Assembly (NCBI GenBank): GCA_005881695.1
Contig: VBBT01000107.1
Coordinates: 1 to 60,123, forward strand
Direction: 5' to 3'
Length of the DNA stretch: 60,123 nucleotides
Origin: Candidatus Bathyarchaeota archaeon
GTDB lineage: Archaea; Thermoproteota; Bathyarchaeia; 40CM-2-53-6
Shown here: one piece after another, positions 48,620-58,500 of the stretch
Layout of the letters: each line of letters starts with the position of its first letter
How positions within the stretch are numbered: position 1 is the first letter of the stretch
Notes under the pieces: generated by a model
Seen by the model: the letters and a program-made list of their open reading frames with translations, nothing else
What the model was told of the DNA's origin: nothing
Databases searched by the model: none
Made by a program: the position numbers and the translations under genes

Positions 48620-50434
48620 TTGACAGACGAAACCGAAAACAGCAATCATGAGACAACCACGAGGAAGAAGGTTTCAAGACGAGACTTTCTCAAGTACGGT
48701 GCAGGCGTGGCAGCTGTAGCCGCCGGAGCCACCGGTTTACTGGGGAAATTCCCGTCCCTCCCATCACTCACAACAACACCCACTCTGATACACCAGGTCG
48801 CGCCTGACCCAGGCATCGAGGAGGTTACCATAGCACAACTTGAAGCACAATACGCGGCGGGAACATTAAACGCAACCTCCATCGTGAACATGTACGAGAC
48901 CCGGATTAGCGCTCTAGACCAGAGCGGCCCGAGGCTCAACTCACTTCTACAAGTGAACCCAGACGCATCGACAATAGCGCAGCAGCTCGACGCGCAAGCC
49001 CCTCCATTCGCTGGAATACTTCACGGCATACCTATCCTGCTAAAAGACAATATTGACACGCACGACCAAATGCAGACAGCAGCAGGCTCACTAGCCCTTG
49101 TCGGGACGCCCGCCCTACGGGATTCAACCGTTGCCGCACATCTTCGTGCCGCCGGCGCAATAATCTTAGGCAAAACCAATTTGAGCGAGTGGGCCAACTT
49201 CCGCTCATTCTTCTCCACCAGCGGCTGGTCCGGCCGTGGGGGCCAGTGCAACAACCCCTACGCAATCGACCGCAACCCGTGCGGCTCAAGTTCGGGATCC
49301 GGGGCAGCAACTTCCGGAAACCTGACCACTGTTTCCATCGGCACTGAGACTGACGGCAGCATCGTCTGCCCAGCGAACGCCAACGGAGTCGTAGGTATCA
49401 AACCGACTGTTGGCCTGGTTAGCCGAGCTGGCGTCATCCCCATCTCGCACACACAGGACACCGTTGGCCCCCACGCTCGAACAGTTGCAGACGCAGCAAC
49501 CGTATTGACAGCTATCGTCCAAAGGACCCCTGACCCGCGCGACCCTGCTACCGGCACTAGCCCCCTTGGCATGTTGGGCCAACCGAGGCCTGCTCTGCCA
49601 GCCGACTATAGAGCATTCTTGAACCCCAAAGGCCTCCAAGGTGCCAGAATAGGAGTTGTTCGAGACTTCGAAGGGTTCAGCCCCCATGCCGATGCAATCT
49701 TCGACTCGGCAGTTACCGCAATAGGGAGCGCCGGAGCGACCCTCGTAGACCCTGTATCCTTCCCGCACCTCGCCGATATCAACAGCGGCCTCGCGGAGTT
49801 CACGGTGCTTCTATTCGACTTCAAGATAGACATAGCAAACTATCTCAAGACCAGAACAGGCGTACCCATCGCCAGCCCGACACTTCAAGCCCTGATCGAC
49901 TTCAACAATGCCAACGCCACCCAAGAGATGCCCTTCTTCGCACAGGAAATATTCGACCTGGCCAATCTGTTCAGCTCGAACCCGAACGCCACACAACCCC
50001 TCGGCTTGTCATACAACGACTCGCTAGCCATTGACCAGAAGATTGGAGCGACGGAGGGAATAGACCAGCTGTTGAAAGCCAACAACCTTGACGCACTAAT
50101 CGCCGGAACCGACAGCCCAGCCTGGCCCACCGACCTAATCAATAGCGACCATTTCACCTTCGGAACCTCATCGCCTTGCGCAATCGTAGGCTATCCTATC
50201 ATCAACGTACCAGCAGGAATGAGCTTCGGCGTCCCGGTCGGCATCTCGTTCATGGGCACCGCATTCAGTGAACCTACGCTGATCAAGCTCGCCTCAGGCT
50301 TCGAAGCTGTCACACAGGCACGGCAGAAGCCACAATTCCTGCAGACCCTGCCCTTCAGCGGCCCATCCCCATTCAAAGTGAGAGGACGCGGACTCCTGCC
50401 GAAAAGAAATACCCCACTAGTCAGCCAACTTTAA
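48620..50434 (+). CDS. Tat-exported amidase
   Basis: 604 residues. The N-terminus carries a twin-arginine signal (KKVSRRDFLKYGAGVAAVAAGATGLL). Mature residues contain the amidase signature: LLKDNIDTHD (catalytic Lys), NPCGSSSGSGAATSGNL (cis-Ser) and IGTETDGSIVCPA (nucleophile Ser region). The long C-terminal domain ends in a basic tail. Such enzymes hydrolyse amide bonds; Tat export implies folding inside and action outside the cell. Start TTG. An oligo-T run after the stop probably ends the transcript. Confidence 0.9.
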   Translation: MTDETENSNHETTTRKKVSRRDFLKYGAGVAAVAAGATGLLGKFPSLPSLTTTPTLIHQVAPDPGIEEVTIAQLEAQYAAGTLNATSIVNMYETRISALDQSGPRLNSLLQVNPDASTIAQQLDAQAPPFAGILHGIPILLKDNIDTHDQMQTAAGSLALVGTPALRDSTVAAHLRAAGAIILGKTNLSEWANFRSFFSTSGWSGRGGQCNNPYAIDRNPCGSSSGSGAATSGNLTTVSIGTETDGSIVCPANANGVVGIKPTVGLVSRAGVIPISHTQDTVGPHARTVADAATVLTAIVQRTPDPRDPATGTSPLGMLGQPRPALPADYRAFLNPKGLQGARIGVVRDFEGFSPHADAIFDSAVTAIGSAGATLVDPVSFPHLADINSGLAEFTVLLFDFKIDIANYLKTRTGVPIASPTLQALIDFNNANATQEMPFFAQEIFDLANLFSSNPNATQPLGLSYNDSLAIDQKIGATEGIDQLLKANNLDALIAGTDSPAWPTDLINSDHFTFGTSSPCAIVGYPIINVPAGMSFGVPVGISFMGTAFSEPTLIKLASGFEAVTQARQKPQFLQTLPFSGPSPFKVRGRGLLPKRNTPLVSQL

Positions 50435-50454
50435 GCACCCGTTCACCAACCCCC

Positions 50455-50459
50455 TTTTT
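50455..50459 (+). terminator. Oligo-T run after the amidase gene
   Basis: CCCCCTTTTTC lies about 20 bases beyond the amidase stop, consistent with a short archaeal terminator. Confidence 0.35.
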
Positions 50460-50599
50460 CTATTGTCAATCAGCGGAGCTTATCGAGCCCATCCAGTCTC
50501 TGACCGGCAAAACTCTGCCCACGCTTCCAACTAGACGAGTCGAAGCGGAGAGAACTGATATAGTCCGGAGATGGATCTCTGCGAACGAGTCGTGAGTAA

Positions 50600-50944
50600 T
50601 TGTTCTCCGAGAAAGAATTGGCCTACCTGAAATCTCAGCCCCTGGCTAGAATCGGGACCTCGTCCAAATCCGGAAGGCCGGATGTTGCCCCGGTGAGCTT
50701 CGATACGGACGGCGAGTACATCTACGTGAGCGGCCGGGACGTCACGAACACCATGAAATACAAGAATGTCATGGAGAATCCTAGAGCCTCATTCGTTGTT
50801 GACGATCTGAAGACAATGAAACCTTGGGCTCCGCGGGGGATCAAGTTACAAGGAAAAGCCGAGATCGTCAAGCACACTGGGTACATGGGTCCTGGAACTT
50901 ACATTCGAATAAAACCTGTGAATAAACGAAGCTGGAATATCTAG
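50600..50944 (+). CDS. PPOX-class F420/flavin oxidoreductase
   Basis: 114 residues forming a split beta-barrel: LAYLKSQPLARIGTSSKSGRPDVAPVSFDTDGEYIYV, then RDVTNTMKYKNVMENPRASFVVDD, GIKLQGKAEIV and YIRIKPVNKRSWNI. This is the short PPOX family of archaea and actinobacteria that reduces substrates with F420, or with FMN in related members. The end at RSW is complete. Start TTG. Cofactor choice is inferred only. Confidence 0.75.
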   Translation: MFSEKELAYLKSQPLARIGTSSKSGRPDVAPVSFDTDGEYIYVSGRDVTNTMKYKNVMENPRASFVVDDLKTMKPWAPRGIKLQGKAEIVKHTGYMGPGTYIRIKPVNKRSWNI

Positions 50945-51062
50945 CAGCTCAACTCTTTCTTCCAGCCCATGCCGTGCCGTCTGGGGGCTTGAGAGTCTGG
51001 TCTAGATAGGATGAAAGAGAAGAAAGAACGGGGGATTTCTTGGGGTGGGTTCGTTTGTTCTG

Positions 51063-52958
51063 TTATGCGAGGCTGACCGAGCCTACTTCTGAGAGGTCTG
51101 TGAGGTTGTTCATTTTGACCGTGTTGTTCGAGATAGTGTATAGCACGTTTCCGATGTAGAGTGTTCTGGTGATGAAGAGGTTGTTGTCTTGCCATGTTGG
51201 TAGTTGGCCGTTTTGCAGTTGTGTTATTCCGCCCTTGAAGATGATTCCGTTGTCGGGTGTGATGTTGAAGACGTAGGCTCCTTGCCAGATCGGCTGGTAC
51301 GAGTACCAGTACGTTGTATCCTGGGGTTGTGCGGTTATCTCGACCGGGATCACCAGAAGGTTGAGTGTCTTGTCGAAGAGGACTGCTTTGTGATCGTTGA
51401 TTGCGGGTGAGCTGGATCCGGGACCGCCGATCAAGTATCTGTTAGTCTCCGTTGGCCGGTTGGGGTCGGTTACGTTGAAGAGGCTGATCTTGAGGCCTGT
51501 GAAACGGACCGCGTTCTCCCACGCTACATCGGTGCCCGCCTGGCCGATGCCGATAAGATGTGTCTCATCGTATGGTTGTAGGTAGTCTGAAACGCCTGTT
51601 ACGTTGAGCTGGCCAAGCACCTTGGGCCGAGCGGGGTCTTGGAGACCGATGACAAAGAGCGGATCCGTTCGCTTGTATGTAACAAGGTAGGCTTTGTCGC
51701 CCATGAACCGAGCAGAATAGATCTGTTCGCCAGGCGATAATCCCTCTAGCTTTCCGGTTATGTGGAGGCTCTTGTCGAGAACATACACGTTTGTCTCTTG
51801 CTGGCTGACTTGTGCGTATGCGAGTGGCATGGGACCGCCGCTCTGGCTGCAGCAGTTGGTTGTTGCAATCCGGAGGTATTCGTTGTACTCGTCCATCGAG
51901 AACTGGTTCAGAACGTGTCCCGGTACCGCTCCCGTAGCCTGGTAGGTGATTGCGAGACCATCGATGCTAATACGGTGCACTATCGTCTGCTGGCTCTGAC
52001 TCCATACCGGCTGTGTGAGATAAATGTCGTGCAGAGACACGTAGATCGTGCTAGTCGTTCCGATCAAATAGATCTTCGCGGAAGGACTGGGGTTGCTCTG
52101 TGTCGTATCGAACCCGACGATCGTGGTGAAGCTGTAGCCTTGGTCGACAACGTCCGAGTGATAGACTTGTGTGGGCGTGGCCTTTACCACTTGGCCATTG
52201 ACGATTTGCTCTGGGAGCAAGATCTCGCCGTAGCAGAAGACTGGCTCTGTTGCGACAAGATAGACATCGTTTCCGATTAGACGAGCACCGGCCAAGGTCC
52301 CGTTTACGTCGACCCTTGTCGTGATCACCGGGTTGGCATGGTTGCTGATGTCAAATACGAAGAGCGAAGTGGTCCCTGAGAATTGAATAGGGTATATCTT
52401 TGAAATGTTGCCGGGTTGAGAAGCACCTGTGCCTAGTGCAGGAAGCGGTGCGCCTCCGTTATAGTACGGATATGAGTATCCTGGAATCTCGTTTACGATG
52501 ACAAGCCTGTTGCCGACCACAAATATTCCTTGCAAAGTCCCACTAACATTTACTCTGGAGAGAAGTCTGGCATCTGTTGCCGGATAGGCTTGGACGATGG
52601 CGACGGTGTTGTTTGTTATCGTGTAGATGTACTGGCCGTCGTTCTTGACATTGTCGAGTTCATCAACGCCAGACACCTGCTGATTCGTTTCAGAATGGGT
52701 GGGACTTTGACTTGAAGCACTGTTCGAATTGGCGCCGAAGACTGATGTTGTTGGGCCAGTAGTAAGAGCGCCCCGATTGTACAGCATAGGGATCGAGTTG
52801 CTGCAGCCATTCGCGTGAATGAACTCTCTCAGGTCTTGGTATGAGGTGAACGGGATCATTGCATGGGCTGTCGGGGTTGTGAGGTAGACTGAGACTGGGA
52901 TGAGGGTGAGGCTGGTTAGGATGAGCAGGTATGCTGTTGTCGTTTTGCGGAGTATCAT
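51063..52958 (-). CDS. Secreted beta-propeller domain protein
   Basis: 631 residues with an N-terminal signal or anchor (AYLLILTSLTLIPVSVYL). The extracellular part has repeating blades of a beta-propeller: QYIYTITNNTVAIVQAYPATDARLLSRVNVSG, NRLVIVNEIPG, TTSLFVFDISNHANPVITTRVDVNG, TNVYVLDKSLHITGKLEGLSPGEQIYSARFMGDKAYLVTY, ending with TISNNTVKMNNL. The match is to the Beta_propel family of archaea. Many Asn-x-Ser/Thr sites suggest glycosylation. It is divergent from a membrane-tethered HTH gene, which may regulate it. Confidence 0.85.
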   Translation of the reverse strand: MILRKTTTAYLLILTSLTLIPVSVYLTTPTAHAMIPFTSYQDLREFIHANGCSNSIPMLYNRGALTTGPTTSVFGANSNSASSQSPTHSETNQQVSGVDELDNVKNDGQYIYTITNNTVAIVQAYPATDARLLSRVNVSGTLQGIFVVGNRLVIVNEIPGYSYPYYNGGAPLPALGTGASQPGNISKIYPIQFSGTTSLFVFDISNHANPVITTRVDVNGTLAGARLIGNDVYLVATEPVFCYGEILLPEQIVNGQVVKATPTQVYHSDVVDQGYSFTTIVGFDTTQSNPSPSAKIYLIGTTSTIYVSLHDIYLTQPVWSQSQQTIVHRISIDGLAITYQATGAVPGHVLNQFSMDEYNEYLRIATTNCCSQSGGPMPLAYAQVSQQETNVYVLDKSLHITGKLEGLSPGEQIYSARFMGDKAYLVTYKRTDPLFVIGLQDPARPKVLGQLNVTGVSDYLQPYDETHLIGIGQAGTDVAWENAVRFTGLKISLFNVTDPNRPTETNRYLIGGPGSSSPAINDHKAVLFDKTLNLLVIPVEITAQPQDTTYWYSYQPIWQGAYVFNITPDNGIIFKGGITQLQNGQLPTWQDNNLFITRTLYIGNVLYTISNNTVKMNNLTDLSEVGSVSLA

Positions 52959-53011
52959 ACTTGTTCGTCATATGGTAGGTGGCACGTGGGCTTAATCCCA
53001 GCGTTTAGAAC

Positions 53012-53548
53012 ATGGTGTTCGGAAATCCGAACGCCTCGTTGCCGAAGAGTAAGCTTGTATCGAACCAAGGCTTCCCTCACGCTCTGGAGATCTGGTATAT
53101 TTTGGCAGAGGAACGAGAGAGGGTTATCGAGTCCGAGTTGAAGGGCGTGACTTTGCGTGTCTACTGGCACATTCTCGGATCTAAGAGACAGGCTGTCGGC
53201 GTCAGACCCGTCCAGAGAGCCTTGGGGTTGAGTAGTCCGAGTGTCGCCTTGCATCATCTAGAGAAGTTAAGGGGTCTGGGCCTATTGGAGAAGGACTCGA
53301 GCGGCGAATATCATCTGATCGAGCAGGTGAAGGTCGGAGTCTTGCAGAACTTTGTCGGAGTCTTGGGATTCATGCTTCCACGATACTTGTTCTACTCGAC
53401 CATGTTCACTGTAATGCTCGCACTCTACCCGATCATCTACCGGCCAGATTTCTCCACGCACAATATCATGGCATTCGTCTTTGGCATATCAGCGGTTGCG
53501 GTCTCGTGGAGTGAAACCTGGCGGGCGTGGAGGTTGAAGCCGTTCTGA
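53012..53548 (+). CDS. Winged-helix protein with two membrane segments
   Basis: 178 residues. Residues 45-105 form a winged helix (LKGVTLRVYWHILGSKRQAVGVRPVQRALGLSSPSVALHHLEKLRGLGLLEK). The C-terminal part has two hydrophobic segments (VLGFMLPRYLFYSTMFTVMLALYPII and IMAFVFGISAVAVSW). Membrane-anchored winged helices of this kind are frequent in Bathyarchaeia- and Nitrososphaeria-like archaea as I recall. A membrane sensor-regulator is the natural reading. It is divergent from the beta-propeller gene (53 bases) and followed by a small membrane-protein gene. Confidence 0.82.
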   Translation: MVFGNPNASLPKSKLVSNQGFPHALEIWYILAEERERVIESELKGVTLRVYWHILGSKRQAVGVRPVQRALGLSSPSVALHHLEKLRGLGLLEKDSSGEYHLIEQVKVGVLQNFVGVLGFMLPRYLFYSTMFTVMLALYPIIYRPDFSTHNIMAFVFGISAVAVSWSETWRAWRLKPF

Positions 53549-53635
53549 TAATGGATCGGGCTGTTCTAACCTGTGGGATTATGCGGAGCATAGGCCCATG
53601 AGTATTATGAGAAGGGCTGCGGAGAGGGTTCGATA

Positions 53636-53953
53636 TTGAGACTTGGGAGTAGAAGTAGAGCCGGATTTAGCCTGACGCTGGGCGTGCTTATCGGCCTCGG
53701 CCTCGTCCTTCTGCCTGGGATTTTGGCACCTCAGACTCAGACTTCGGCAACATCCGGATCCAATTCTAGATGGACTTTCTCAACTCAATCAGCGCAACCA
53801 AGTAACCTTGGGAATCAGACCGCTGGGACCTCCATCAGTATTACAGTGGGTTCAATGCTGATCCTCGTCAGCCTGGTTCTGTTTCCTGCTATCGCCCTGT
53901 CCTTTCTGGCACGATACTGGACCTTGAAACAGGCGAAAGACCGATTAGGTTGA
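53636..53953 (+). CDS. Small two-segment membrane protein, partner of the HTH gene
   Basis: 105 residues with an N-terminal hydrophobic segment (SLTLGVLIGLGLVLLPGIL), a Ser/Thr-rich outside loop (TQTSATSGSNSRWTFSTQSAQ) and a second segment (VGSMLILVSLVLFPAIALSFLA), ending in a basic tail. It lies 87 bases after the HTH-membrane gene on the same strand, with a purine-rich ribosome-like site before the TTG. The order HTH-membrane protein then two-segment protein looks like a sensor-partner pair. No family name. Confidence 0.6.
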   Translation: MRLGSRSRAGFSLTLGVLIGLGLVLLPGILAPQTQTSATSGSNSRWTFSTQSAQPSNLGNQTAGTSISITVGSMLILVSLVLFPAIALSFLARYWTLKQAKDRLG

Positions 53954-54008
53954 GAGAATCAGTAGCTAGCATCGAATGGGCAACGCCTGTGGCTTCGAGG
54001 CCAGAGAA

Positions 54009-54164
54009 TTAGTTGAGTCGTTTGGTCCTGGCGCATTCGGGACAGATGGGAATGTTCGCGTACATGTTGGTGGTTGGTTTTCCGCAGAATCTGCACGGCT
54101 GGGCGCTGGTCTCAGTGGGTGTGTGTGTCGTTTTCTCGCCTTTGTCGATCTGTCGGCTCAACAC
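54009..54164 (-). CDS. 51-residue zinc-ribbon protein, missed by the ORF track
   Basis: From a GTG (54162-54164) the minus strand encodes a short charged leader and a zinc ribbon with CRFCGKPTTNMYANIPICPECARTKRLN, then TAA. The plus-strand ORF covering the same bases has no such pattern and looks like a shadow. Two CxxC knuckles separated by 13 residues match the typical zinc ribbon. The start codon is uncertain because no clear ribosome site is seen. Fourth tiny zinc ribbon in the window. Confidence 0.55.
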   Translation of the reverse strand: MLSRQIDKGEKTTHTPTETSAQPCRFCGKPTTNMYANIPICPECARTKRLN

Positions 54165-54234
54165 TCTTCGGTTCCCAGGCTCATTATTTGGCCGTCGTAA
54201 CGTAAAAATCGCATGTGTACAAGTGAATACCTGA

Positions 54235-54513
54235 TCATACTATTTTTCTTGGAAAAGATAGTTGGGTGAATGCTTAGGCTTCGGGGGTAACGTATGATAG
54301 TCCATCAAGGGTGGGAGGCGGAAGAATCGGCCGCCGTCGGGGTCACCATGAACAAGAATCTTTAAAAAAGGAAAATTATACCGGAGTTAGAAGGATGTTC
54401 GTAAAGCAATAACGTCTGGGTCTTCCTATGCTTCGTGGGTAGGGGATGTCTGCCGCAAAACGTCGCAATCCGAAGAAGAGTGTAACCCTCTTCTTGAGCT
54501 CTCCCGGTTACAA
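54235..54513. other. Intergenic stretch with a TATA-like patch
   Basis: About 280 bases with no convincing gene. It contains an inverted repeat GGCGG...CCGCC near 54320 and an A/T-rich CTTTAAAAAAGG near 54360 that could be a promoter for the surface-protein gene, though the distance (150-200 bases) is long. Minus-strand ORFs here are shadows. Confidence 0.35.
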
Positions 54514-54567
54514 TTGCGTTTTCTGCCAGCAAAGTCGATCTCCCTGACATCATTAGTAGTTGATGCG

Positions 54568-55323
54568 ATGTCGTCCAGACCTTTGCTGCTTCTCGGCAAC
54601 ATAGCCGCGATAATCGTGACCACAGCCGCCTTTCTCCAGGCATTATCATGGCCCATCGCGGGCGTGCTGATACTTGTCTCTCTCGTATTTCCATTGCTGG
54701 CCAACATCAGCCCGCCTAGAGGATCTATGACTTCAGACCCAGCTTCGAAGATTCCAGCGACAACACGTCACTCACAAATGGAGACCAGGACTCCTCAACA
54801 TCAGCCCCCTGAGAAACACACCACTCCAAACCATCAATCGTCGACAAAAATCGATCAAAGACTATCATCGAAACCGGATCCAGTCAGAACACTCGGACCG
54901 AAAGCTGGCCCTAACCTAACCGCTTCTACGATCTCCGCACCCAAACCTGGGGTACCAAATGTTGAACTCACTCTAAGACCCCCGGCTGTAAAGCTGGGAC
55001 CTGATTTCAGCCCGACGATTGCAAAGGGCGACTATACAGAGTACGAGGTTGAACTGGACGCAGGAAAGGATTTTACAGGCGAGGTCACGGCGTCTGGCCT
55101 CGTAAATGTCTATCTCCTTGATGACGACAATCTGGACAACCTAGATCAGGGCGAAGAATTCTGGAGCGAGACAGGCGAGGAAGGCGTTGAAAATGCGAAA
55201 CTGGAATTTACGGCACCCTCGAAGGGAAAATGGTTCTTCGTCGTGGAGAATGCAGACGACCGAGCCGTCTCTGCCACAGTGAACATCCAAAAGGGATCCC
55301 CTCCGACTCCTGCGTCAGCCTAG
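54568..55323 (+). CDS. Membrane-anchored protein with PPC-like beta domain
   Basis: About 251 residues from the ATG 54568 (the ORF track uses a TTG 18 codons earlier). Two adjoining hydrophobic segments (PLLLLGNIAAIIVTTAAFLQAL and IAGVLILVSLVFPLLA) are followed by a Pro/Thr/Ser-rich linker and a C-terminal beta domain, residues 160-250, with DYTEYEVELDAGKDFTGEVTASGLVNVYLLDDDNL and KGKWFFVVENADDRAVSATVNIQ. This resembles pre-peptidase C-terminal (PPC) domains that help surface proteins bind or fold. The end overlaps the convergent HTH gene by nine bases. Confidence 0.65.
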   Translation: MSSRPLLLLGNIAAIIVTTAAFLQALSWPIAGVLILVSLVFPLLANISPPRGSMTSDPASKIPATTRHSQMETRTPQHQPPEKHTTPNHQSSTKIDQRLSSKPDPVRTLGPKAGPNLTASTISAPKPGVPNVELTLRPPAVKLGPDFSPTIAKGDYTEYEVELDAGKDFTGEVTASGLVNVYLLDDDNLDNLDQGEEFWSETGEEGVENAKLEFTAPSKGKWFFVVENADDRAVSATVNIQKGSPPTPASA

Positions 55324-55578
55324 TTTTTCCTGCCCGTACTTTGTCAAGGTCCACCTGTTTCCCCGTCCAATGGACGTGGAGGAGACGACCTTTTGCTTGA
55401 GAAGCAGTCTCAGGTGATGGCTCACACAGCTCTCGGTGAGACCGGCTTTCTCGCCAATCTCAACGATTCGTGTCTTCCCCTTCTCCATGGCCTCGATGAT
55501 TTTAGACCTCGATGCCAACCCTCGGTTGACGTTTCTCATTCCAGAAATGTAGGCTCGTGGATGGTAGGGCGGCGTCAC
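55315..55578 (-). CDS. Winged helix-turn-helix regulator downstream of PolD
   Basis: 87 residues. The ArsR/MarR-like winged helix spans most of it: RSKIIEAMEKGKTRIVEIGEKAGLTESCVSHHLRLLLKQKVV and RGNRWTLTKYGQEKL. It starts 15 bases after the DP2 stop on the same strand, so it is probably on the polD transcript. The short form lacks the usual ArsR metal-binding cysteines. A role in replication-linked regulation is unsupported; it may simply be a nearby regulator. Confidence 0.8.
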   Translation of the reverse strand: MTPPYHPRAYISGMRNVNRGLASRSKIIEAMEKGKTRIVEIGEKAGLTESCVSHHLRLLLKQKVVSSTSIGRGNRWTLTKYGQEKLG

Positions 55579-55593
55579 GCTTGAGGCCCTTTT

Positions 55594-58500
55594 CTAGGCG
55601 AAATCTCCCACCAAGAGCTTCGTTTGCGTCCTGTCCTCCTCAGCCGGTCTGAACGTCTCGTCGAGCTCAACTTTGATCAAGTCAAGTCTCTGTCGGTAGT
55701 ATTCGCCAACATTGTACCGTTTGACCATGTCAAAGGCAACTTGGAGATATTTCTCGACGCCCGCTTTGAATACGGTAGGCCCCAACTTGCCTCCGCATTT
55801 GACGCAAACTCCTTTCAAAGGTGCTCGGCGTGGTTTCCAATTGCACTTTGAGCATCTCGATCTCTGAGACGTGAACGTTCGCAGGTTTCCTACCAGGTCT
55901 CGTAGAATGTGGGTTCCGAGGACTTTTCTAGCAACTTCTTCTCCTCTGACCGCGACGATCTTGTCCGCAAGATCGAGTTGTTCCTTGACTTTATCCAGCA
56001 TCGTCGGTAGTTCCTTGTAGGCGCTGGTCAATCGCGCGTGGTCTATGTCTTCCGTTGGGTGTGTAAACCCGATGTTCCAGTTGTCCGACGATGATTCTCG
56101 TGCATTGTTGAGGGTCGGGACAAGATCCTCGATCTCCTTGGGGTTCGCTCCCAATAGCGTTTTGTCATAGAAAGAGAGAGGGAATGCAGTGACTGTTTCG
56201 ATGTTGAATGCTTGTCGTGCCACCTCGGTCGCGTTTAGTAGTGGAGCGAGCAACAGCGGGGCGTCCATCAAACCCCCAATCCTATCTGGGAGGTATTCTC
56301 TAGAGAAGTTCAATAGCACATCGAGCAATAGCGATACCGAGTCTTCGTCTCCATCGCAGTCTCGCCGTTTTGCTGCGTGGTATAACGGGTGGGCATAACA
56401 AACGCTCGCTTTGGTGAATCCGACGATTCTTGCCACTGCGCCGACGGACGTATGGGGCGATAACCCGACGACCAGATGCCCGATTAGGTCTTCTTTTTTC
56501 GATGCCTTGTAGAGCTTGTCCATTCCATAGTACGAGGCGAGTAGGTCGTCCAAGAACCTGGTTACTTTCAACAGGTACTCGCCGCAAGCTTCCGAGACGA
56601 CAAGGTCCTGTATCTCCAGAGCGCACAACTGTCTCGGGTCAGAGAGCTCGCGCCCATCCATGTCATGTGTGTACCCTATCTCGTGGGCTTTCTCCAGGCT
56701 CAGTCCGATTTCTCCTGGTCTGAACTGGGTTAGGACGGCGTTCGACGCGTCAAACCGGAGGGTTCCGTCTTTGAACACGGAGACATCTGATTTCGCCCGT
56801 AACAAGGCCTTCTCTAAGGGCTCGGGCATTCGGGTTTTGTTGATCAAACCTTTCACTCCTTTCACCGACCCTTCGATTTTTCCCAGCTTGAGCCTCCCAA
56901 CTGCCTCTTCCAGCATTTCGACCAGGTTTACGTTGACACTCCGATAGGCGACGAGAGAACCATTGCAAGTGGACGACGAATCGTGCGATGTTTGGCCGCA
57001 CTTGGGACAGTTCGTGCTCATTTTCGTCTCTCGTCCGCAGACTGGACACTTGAGTTTCGATTCCCAGCGACCGCATTGTTGACATGATCGATCCACCAGG
57101 TCCAATGTTACCACGGATTTCCTCGATGCCTCTATCAAGTCACGGCGTGGGCCGCCGGATTGGCCGGTTGGAAATAGCCCGTGGACCCGTGGGGTCATGA
57201 TTCTCTCCTTGGCCTTTTCTGGGCGGCCCATGCGTGCCCCGACAAAGATCGGCGCCTTGTTCTTTATCGGAAATCCTGCCAGCAAGCTCAGCGCTTCAAG
57301 AGAGCTTTCTCCCTTGACCTGGGTCGCTGGGGCTTCGAGATTCAGAATCGTCCGAAGAACCAGTGCATCATCATCTCGGAGTTGGATGGCACCGGCCACC
57401 ATCTTGTGCGGCATTCGAGCCTGTTCCAGAATGTCCTTCAACTTCTCATCGTAGGGCAGAACGCAGGAATCGTCAAGGTAGTGGATGAGTTTCTCGCGGA
57501 GATAGTATACATCTTGGACCGTCACAAGGCTCCAGAAGTGCGTGTAAGCTGGATGCAGAGGAATTCCGAGGCTCTGGGATAATCCAATTGCCTCGCTTGC
57601 TCGCGGTTTGACAGAGAACGGGTTGGAAACGAATTCATGCAATCGTTCTGCCGAGACATTCAGCAATTGCCGTGCTTTGCTGCTGTTTTCTGGGTCGAGG
57701 AGCTTCTCCTTCAGTAACTGCGCCCACCACGACTCGACAAACCCCGACGGAACTAGCGCCCGATTGTTCTCGAGAAACTCCCCATATCCCACCAGCAGGT
57801 CACCGAGGAACAGTATCTTCTGAATCTTGTCCCGCAATGCCTTTGCTTCTTGAGGCGAGTCTATCCTCATTACTGAGCCATCGATGAGCTTCACGACAGG
57901 AGGCTCGATGCTATCGACCGCATTGACGATCCCAGCCTTCCCTGGCCTTTCTAGTCTCATCTGGACGCCTACCGCAAGAAAGCCACCCAGAATTTCCATG
58001 GTAGCCGGGTGAACACCGACCGATGCCATGCCAGTGTTTCGTGAGCGGCCGTATCGTATTCTGAAACCTCCGGCTGCTCCCGGGAAAGCGAATATTGGGC
58101 GTCCGCCGACAACGTCTTCCATGAACATGAACTCTTTCGCCTCTTCTCCTTCAGAAGACGAGGTCTTCATCATAGCGAGCCATCCCCAGCCCTCCAATCC
58201 AAGCTTCTCAACGATCTTCAGAACCTTGGTTGATCGTCCGAGTAGCCCATCATTTACCACTCGAAGTGCTCCGCCTCGGACCCTGTTAGTCTCGATCCGC
58301 ATCAGATTCCGGTTGACCGCTACCTCGTCGGGGTCTGTTTCCACACCGTTCGGCTCAACGGTTAGACGCATGATCGCGTCTTTGAGGACGCTGTCCGGGT
58401 TCCGGTATTGAAAGCGGGCGATCGATCGCTCGTAGAGGCGTAGTTCTTCGACGAATCTCATCGCTTCCTGTTCCGATGCATGATAAGGGGGAATGTTCAG

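Noticed and set aside
49021-49768. Long minus-strand ORFs inside the amidase gene
   Set aside because: They overlap a strongly supported Tat amidase and have low-complexity Arg/Cys-rich translations.
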